From NCBI GenBank assembly GCA_024276395.1, contig JAJRXH010000384.1, positions 1 through 13,792 on the forward strand: 13,792 nt of DNA. Reading direction: 5' to 3'. Numbering within the stretch: the first letter of the stretch is position 1; every line of letters starts with the position of its first letter. The notes beneath the pieces were generated by a model that saw only the letters and a program-made list of their open reading frames with translations, had not been told where the DNA came from and made no database searches. Source of the DNA: an archaeon. Lineage in GTDB: Archaea; Asgardarchaeota; Heimdallarchaeia; Hodarchaeales; S146-22. This document shows positions 11,668 through 13,792 of this stretch, one piece after another. The position numbers were made by a program, and so were the translations under genes.

Positions 11668-13697
11668 ATGGTGCCACAAACTAAATTTGCACTCTCCAGA
11701 ATGAGGTCATTAAATTCTCCTTCATCCTCAGATTCAATCATGATATCATCTTCACTCATCAATCTTTCTTTCTTCTTTCTTAAAATGTTATTAATTTGAA
11801 ATTCCTTTATGTGTTCGCTTACCTGACTAATTCTTCCAATTCTAAGCGGGAATACTCTTCCAAGCCATTCTGGAAAATCATTTTTAAGCCTCTCCAGAAC
11901 GTTGTCTATAGCAACATGGGTTGATGCTGCAAACAACACTTTCTTATTCCGTTTGATTAACTGAAATATAAGCTCTAAGATCGTAGTTGTCTTTCCAGAA
12001 CCAGGTGGTCCTTCTAAAAATGCAAAATCTGGAGTCCCAAGAGCAATCTTTACAAATTCTTGTTGAGTTTCCTTATCTTCGATGTGGTCACCTTTTAATA
12101 CAACCCACTCGGAATCGTCAATATCCACCGGCGAAACGGGATCCCATGGATCTAATGGTCTATCATAAACATCACAAAGCCTTAACAAGAGGCGATGTTC
12201 ACCCAGCGGACTCTCTTGCAGAGTCTTTATTGCACGCAATTGCATGTCTAATTGATAGGTATTCCTCATCAGATAAATTGGAATTTTATTCTTCAACATC
12301 CTATTAAGTTTATTTTTAACGGAATCATAGGCCTTTTGAGAGCCTGCTTGGAGTTTTAAAATTTGATTTTCACGATCTTTCCCGATAATTTTAAAGATCA
12401 TCCCACGCTTCTTAGATTCATCGTAAGTTTTATATCCCATTACTTCTTCAGCATCATCTTCGAAGAAGTAGTCCAATGATGTCTTCTTTGATAATTCTAT
12501 GGTGTCATCTTCATCCTCATCCTCTAATAATTGAATCCTCACATATCCAAAATCCTGTTTCCGGATTTTTACGATGTAATGATTATTATCATTACCCTTA
12601 ACCTCGGCACCATCTCGTGGTGGCTGTCGACGATTCAAATCCCTAAAAATGTACTCTTCATGATCAACTAGCTCAACTGCATAACGATTTTTAGTTTCCA
12701 AGTCTATAATTTCGGTAAGTGGAATGTCTTCAACCTTTTCCGTGATTAATTCATTGTTGTCCCTATCTAATACCTGAATCTCTTCAATTTCCGTCTCTCG
12801 ATAAGGTAACACGATGATTGATCTCTCATGATCTTTGTGAAGAGGCTTGACAGTATCAAAAACCCCATTAATTTTTACCTTAATTTTGTCAAGATTCTTC
12901 AGACTAGACTTATTCTTCAAATTAAATTGTCTTGAAGGGATTTCAAAGCCATCAATATCGATATTTTCGTCCTCCCTTACTAAACCTACACATGTCAAGG
13001 TGTATTGAATCAACTCATCATCGGATATATCGATAATCTTCTCCTCACAACTTAACACTCTTATTTCATTCGTCCCTTGTTTTATCTCGTCTAAATTATC
13101 GGGATCTATCACCAAGCTCAAAACCAGGGGAACTCTTCGGTAGTTATATTGATCTTCCTCTGTAATTTTTGAAGAAAACCTTATGAATACAATGGGATAA
13201 TCAGAAACATCTTCATTTTCTGGTAATGCTCCCGATTTCTTGACAAGAATGTTGCCATCATCCCTCGTCAAGGTCACTCGATCATATGTTTCTGAATTGA
13301 TAAGCTCTATCCTGTCTGGATCATAAAAATCAACATCTTTATCTTTGAATTCGTATGTATCGATTACCTCATCCCAATTCTCTATCCTATACCAATACCC
13401 TTTGATTTGGAATGTAACCACGAAAGGAGAGAAGATTCGATAAGAGGTCGTAATCTTTTTTAATACGATGGATTTTGTATCTTCAAGAATCCTAAATCGT
13501 GCAGAAATCATTCTCTCCTTTTCAGCATCCCTTGCCCGCTTCAAAAATACGCGATACGGGAATAAAGAATCCCTGATGTTTCTCTCAATATTCCTCAAGA
13601 TACTTTCATCTTGACCAAACAAGGTAACGTGGTACAGGTTTTCACTAAGAGGATGCTGATACCGATTTTCGTTACCTACCAAGTTAAATCCTCTCAT
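11613..13697 (-). CDS. N-terminal fragment of the interrupted SF1 helicase
   Basis: 694 codons; residues 1-676 are native and the last 18 (IPHSQSPLF onward) come from the inserted element. Residues 1-480 are a beta-rich, acidic region that I do not recognise. Then come LDMQLRAIKTL, ETQQEFVKIALGTPDFAFL (Q-motif-like lead-in), Walker A EGPPGSGKTTT (562-572), and motif Ia VLFAASTHVAIDNVLERL (587-602). This is typical of UPF1/Dna2-like SF1 helicases. ATG 13697 overlaps the preceding TGA. The fragment ends before motif II, so it might bind nucleotide but cannot work as a helicase. Confidence 0.78.
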   Translation of the reverse strand: MRGFNLVGNENRYQHPLSENLYHVTLFGQDESILRNIERNIRDSLFPYRVFLKRARDAEKERMISARFRILEDTKSIVLKKITTSYRIFSPFVVTFQIKGYWYRIENWDEVIDTYEFKDKDVDFYDPDRIELINSETYDRVTLTRDDGNILVKKSGALPENEDVSDYPIVFIRFSSKITEEDQYNYRRVPLVLSLVIDPDNLDEIKQGTNEIRVLSCEEKIIDISDDELIQYTLTCVGLVREDENIDIDGFEIPSRQFNLKNKSSLKNLDKIKVKINGVFDTVKPLHKDHERSIIVLPYRETEIEEIQVLDRDNNELITEKVEDIPLTEIIDLETKNRYAVELVDHEEYIFRDLNRRQPPRDGAEVKGNDNNHYIVKIRKQDFGYVRIQLLEDEDEDDTIELSKKTSLDYFFEDDAEEVMGYKTYDESKKRGMIFKIIGKDRENQILKLQAGSQKAYDSVKNKLNRMLKNKIPIYLMRNTYQLDMQLRAIKTLQESPLGEHRLLLRLCDVYDRPLDPWDPVSPVDIDDSEWVVLKGDHIEDKETQQEFVKIALGTPDFAFLEGPPGSGKTTTILELIFQLIKRNKKVLFAASTHVAIDNVLERLKNDFPEWLGRVFPLRIGRISQVSEHIKEFQINNILRKKKERLMSEDDIMIESEDEGEFNDLILESANLVCGTIPHSQSPLFLEMMRQKTY
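11668..11675. repeat. Right target-site duplication of the 208-bp element
   Basis: ATGGTGCC, exact copy of 11452-11459. Joining across one copy restores the helicase frame. Confidence 0.85.
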
Positions 13698-13792
13698 TCA
13701 ATTGACGATAGACCGAATGCATCAGACAGCGTCTTATTCACATTTATAACAATTTCTCTATATTGACCTTGAAGGTGCAGAATGAAGGTCAT
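13694..13792 (-). CDS. 3' end of an unidentified gene upstream of the helicase
   Basis: An open frame enters from the right edge and ends at TGA 13696-13694, overlapping the helicase ATG by 4 nt (ATGA). The visible 32 residues read MTFILHLQGQYREIVINVNK and then TLSDAFGLSSIE. The first ATG lies exactly at the window edge, so it may be internal or the real start; whether the rest is outside cannot be told. The 4-nt overlap implies translational coupling with the helicase and so membership of the same operon. The family cannot be judged from this much. Confidence 0.6.
   Translation of the reverse strand: MTFILHLQGQYREIVINVNKTLSDAFGLSSIE

Larger units (their letters stand above)
9495..13697 (-). 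pseudogene. UPF1/Dna2-like SF1 helicase broken by a 208-bp insertion element
   Basis: The ORFs on either side of the 11460-11667 element are the two halves of one gene. Walker A and motif Ia are in the upstream half, and motifs II to VI in the downstream half. Removing 216 bp (the element plus one 8-bp target copy) keeps the frame. The junction then reads LVCGT + MVGILKHPWF ... FDYLIIDEVSK, which is how this segment normally runs between motif Ia and motif II in the family. The restored protein is 1328 residues. Such helicases unwind or translocate on RNA or DNA with ATP. It heads the visible operon and overlaps the preceding gene by ATGA, so it was translationally coupled. Both halves lack other stops or frameshifts, so the insertion looks recent. 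Confidence 0.88.

Noticed and set aside
9495..13697. Helicase halves as two natural subunits
   Set aside because: The break is between motif Ia and motif II, the second half starts only at a TTG inside the element, and removing the element gives the expected family sequence.

Overview
The window reads as a piece of an A+T-rich archaeal genome. Several minus-strand genes are preceded by GGAGG/AGGTGAT-type Shine-Dalgarno sequences, the candidate promoters look like archaeal TATA boxes, and T-runs follow gene ends. An Asgard or other poorly sampled archaeon is possible, but no marker gene here settles it. All credible genes are on the minus strand, so transcription runs from high to low coordinates.

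Layout in transcription order: (1) the last 32 codons of an unidentified gene (13694-13792), overlapping the next start by 4 nt; (2) a very large UPF1/Dna2-like SF1 helicase (13697-9495); (3) an unrecognised 415-aa protein with a winged-helix-like N-terminus (9482-8235); (4) a protein with degenerate phospholipase-D-like features (8219-6331); (5) a Lys/Glu-rich coiled-coil protein (6258-5623); (6) a short radical-SAM activase-like protein (about 5611-4952); (7) a Ycf46-like AAA+ ATPase (4932-3271); (8) a DUF2997-like small protein (3257-3051); (9) a DUF1257/Ycf35-like protein with a coiled-coil insert (2971-2405). Most of these genes are only 10-20 nt apart and look like one operon, with a possible internal terminator and promoter before the last gene. 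After a 470-bp gene-free stretch comes a separate gene (1934-48) of visibly higher G+C: a P-loop ATPase with a C-terminal restriction-endonuclease-like region resembling crinkler/RHS-type proteins.

The main result is that two operon genes are each broken by a different short non-coding insertion. A ~291-bp element (7269-7559) with 14-bp perfect terminal inverted repeats sits between 8-bp direct repeats inside the PLD-like gene. A 208-bp element (11460-11667) with ~25-bp imperfect terminal inverted repeats sits between 8-bp direct repeats inside the helicase, between motifs Ia and II. Removing each element plus one target copy (299 bp and 216 bp) rejoins the reading frames into 529-aa and 1328-aa proteins, and the helicase junction reads as expected for the family. 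They are MITE-like insertions in an otherwise well-preserved operon.

Functionally, the radical-SAM/Ycf46/DUF2997/DUF1257 set is, from my knowledge of bacterial genomes, a recurring but poorly understood neighbourhood. Here it is joined to a nucleic-acid helicase, a PLD-fold-like protein and a coiled-coil protein. This suggests an NTP-driven nucleic-acid surveillance or conflict system. That function is inferred from gene content; the two insertions may mean that this copy is disabled.
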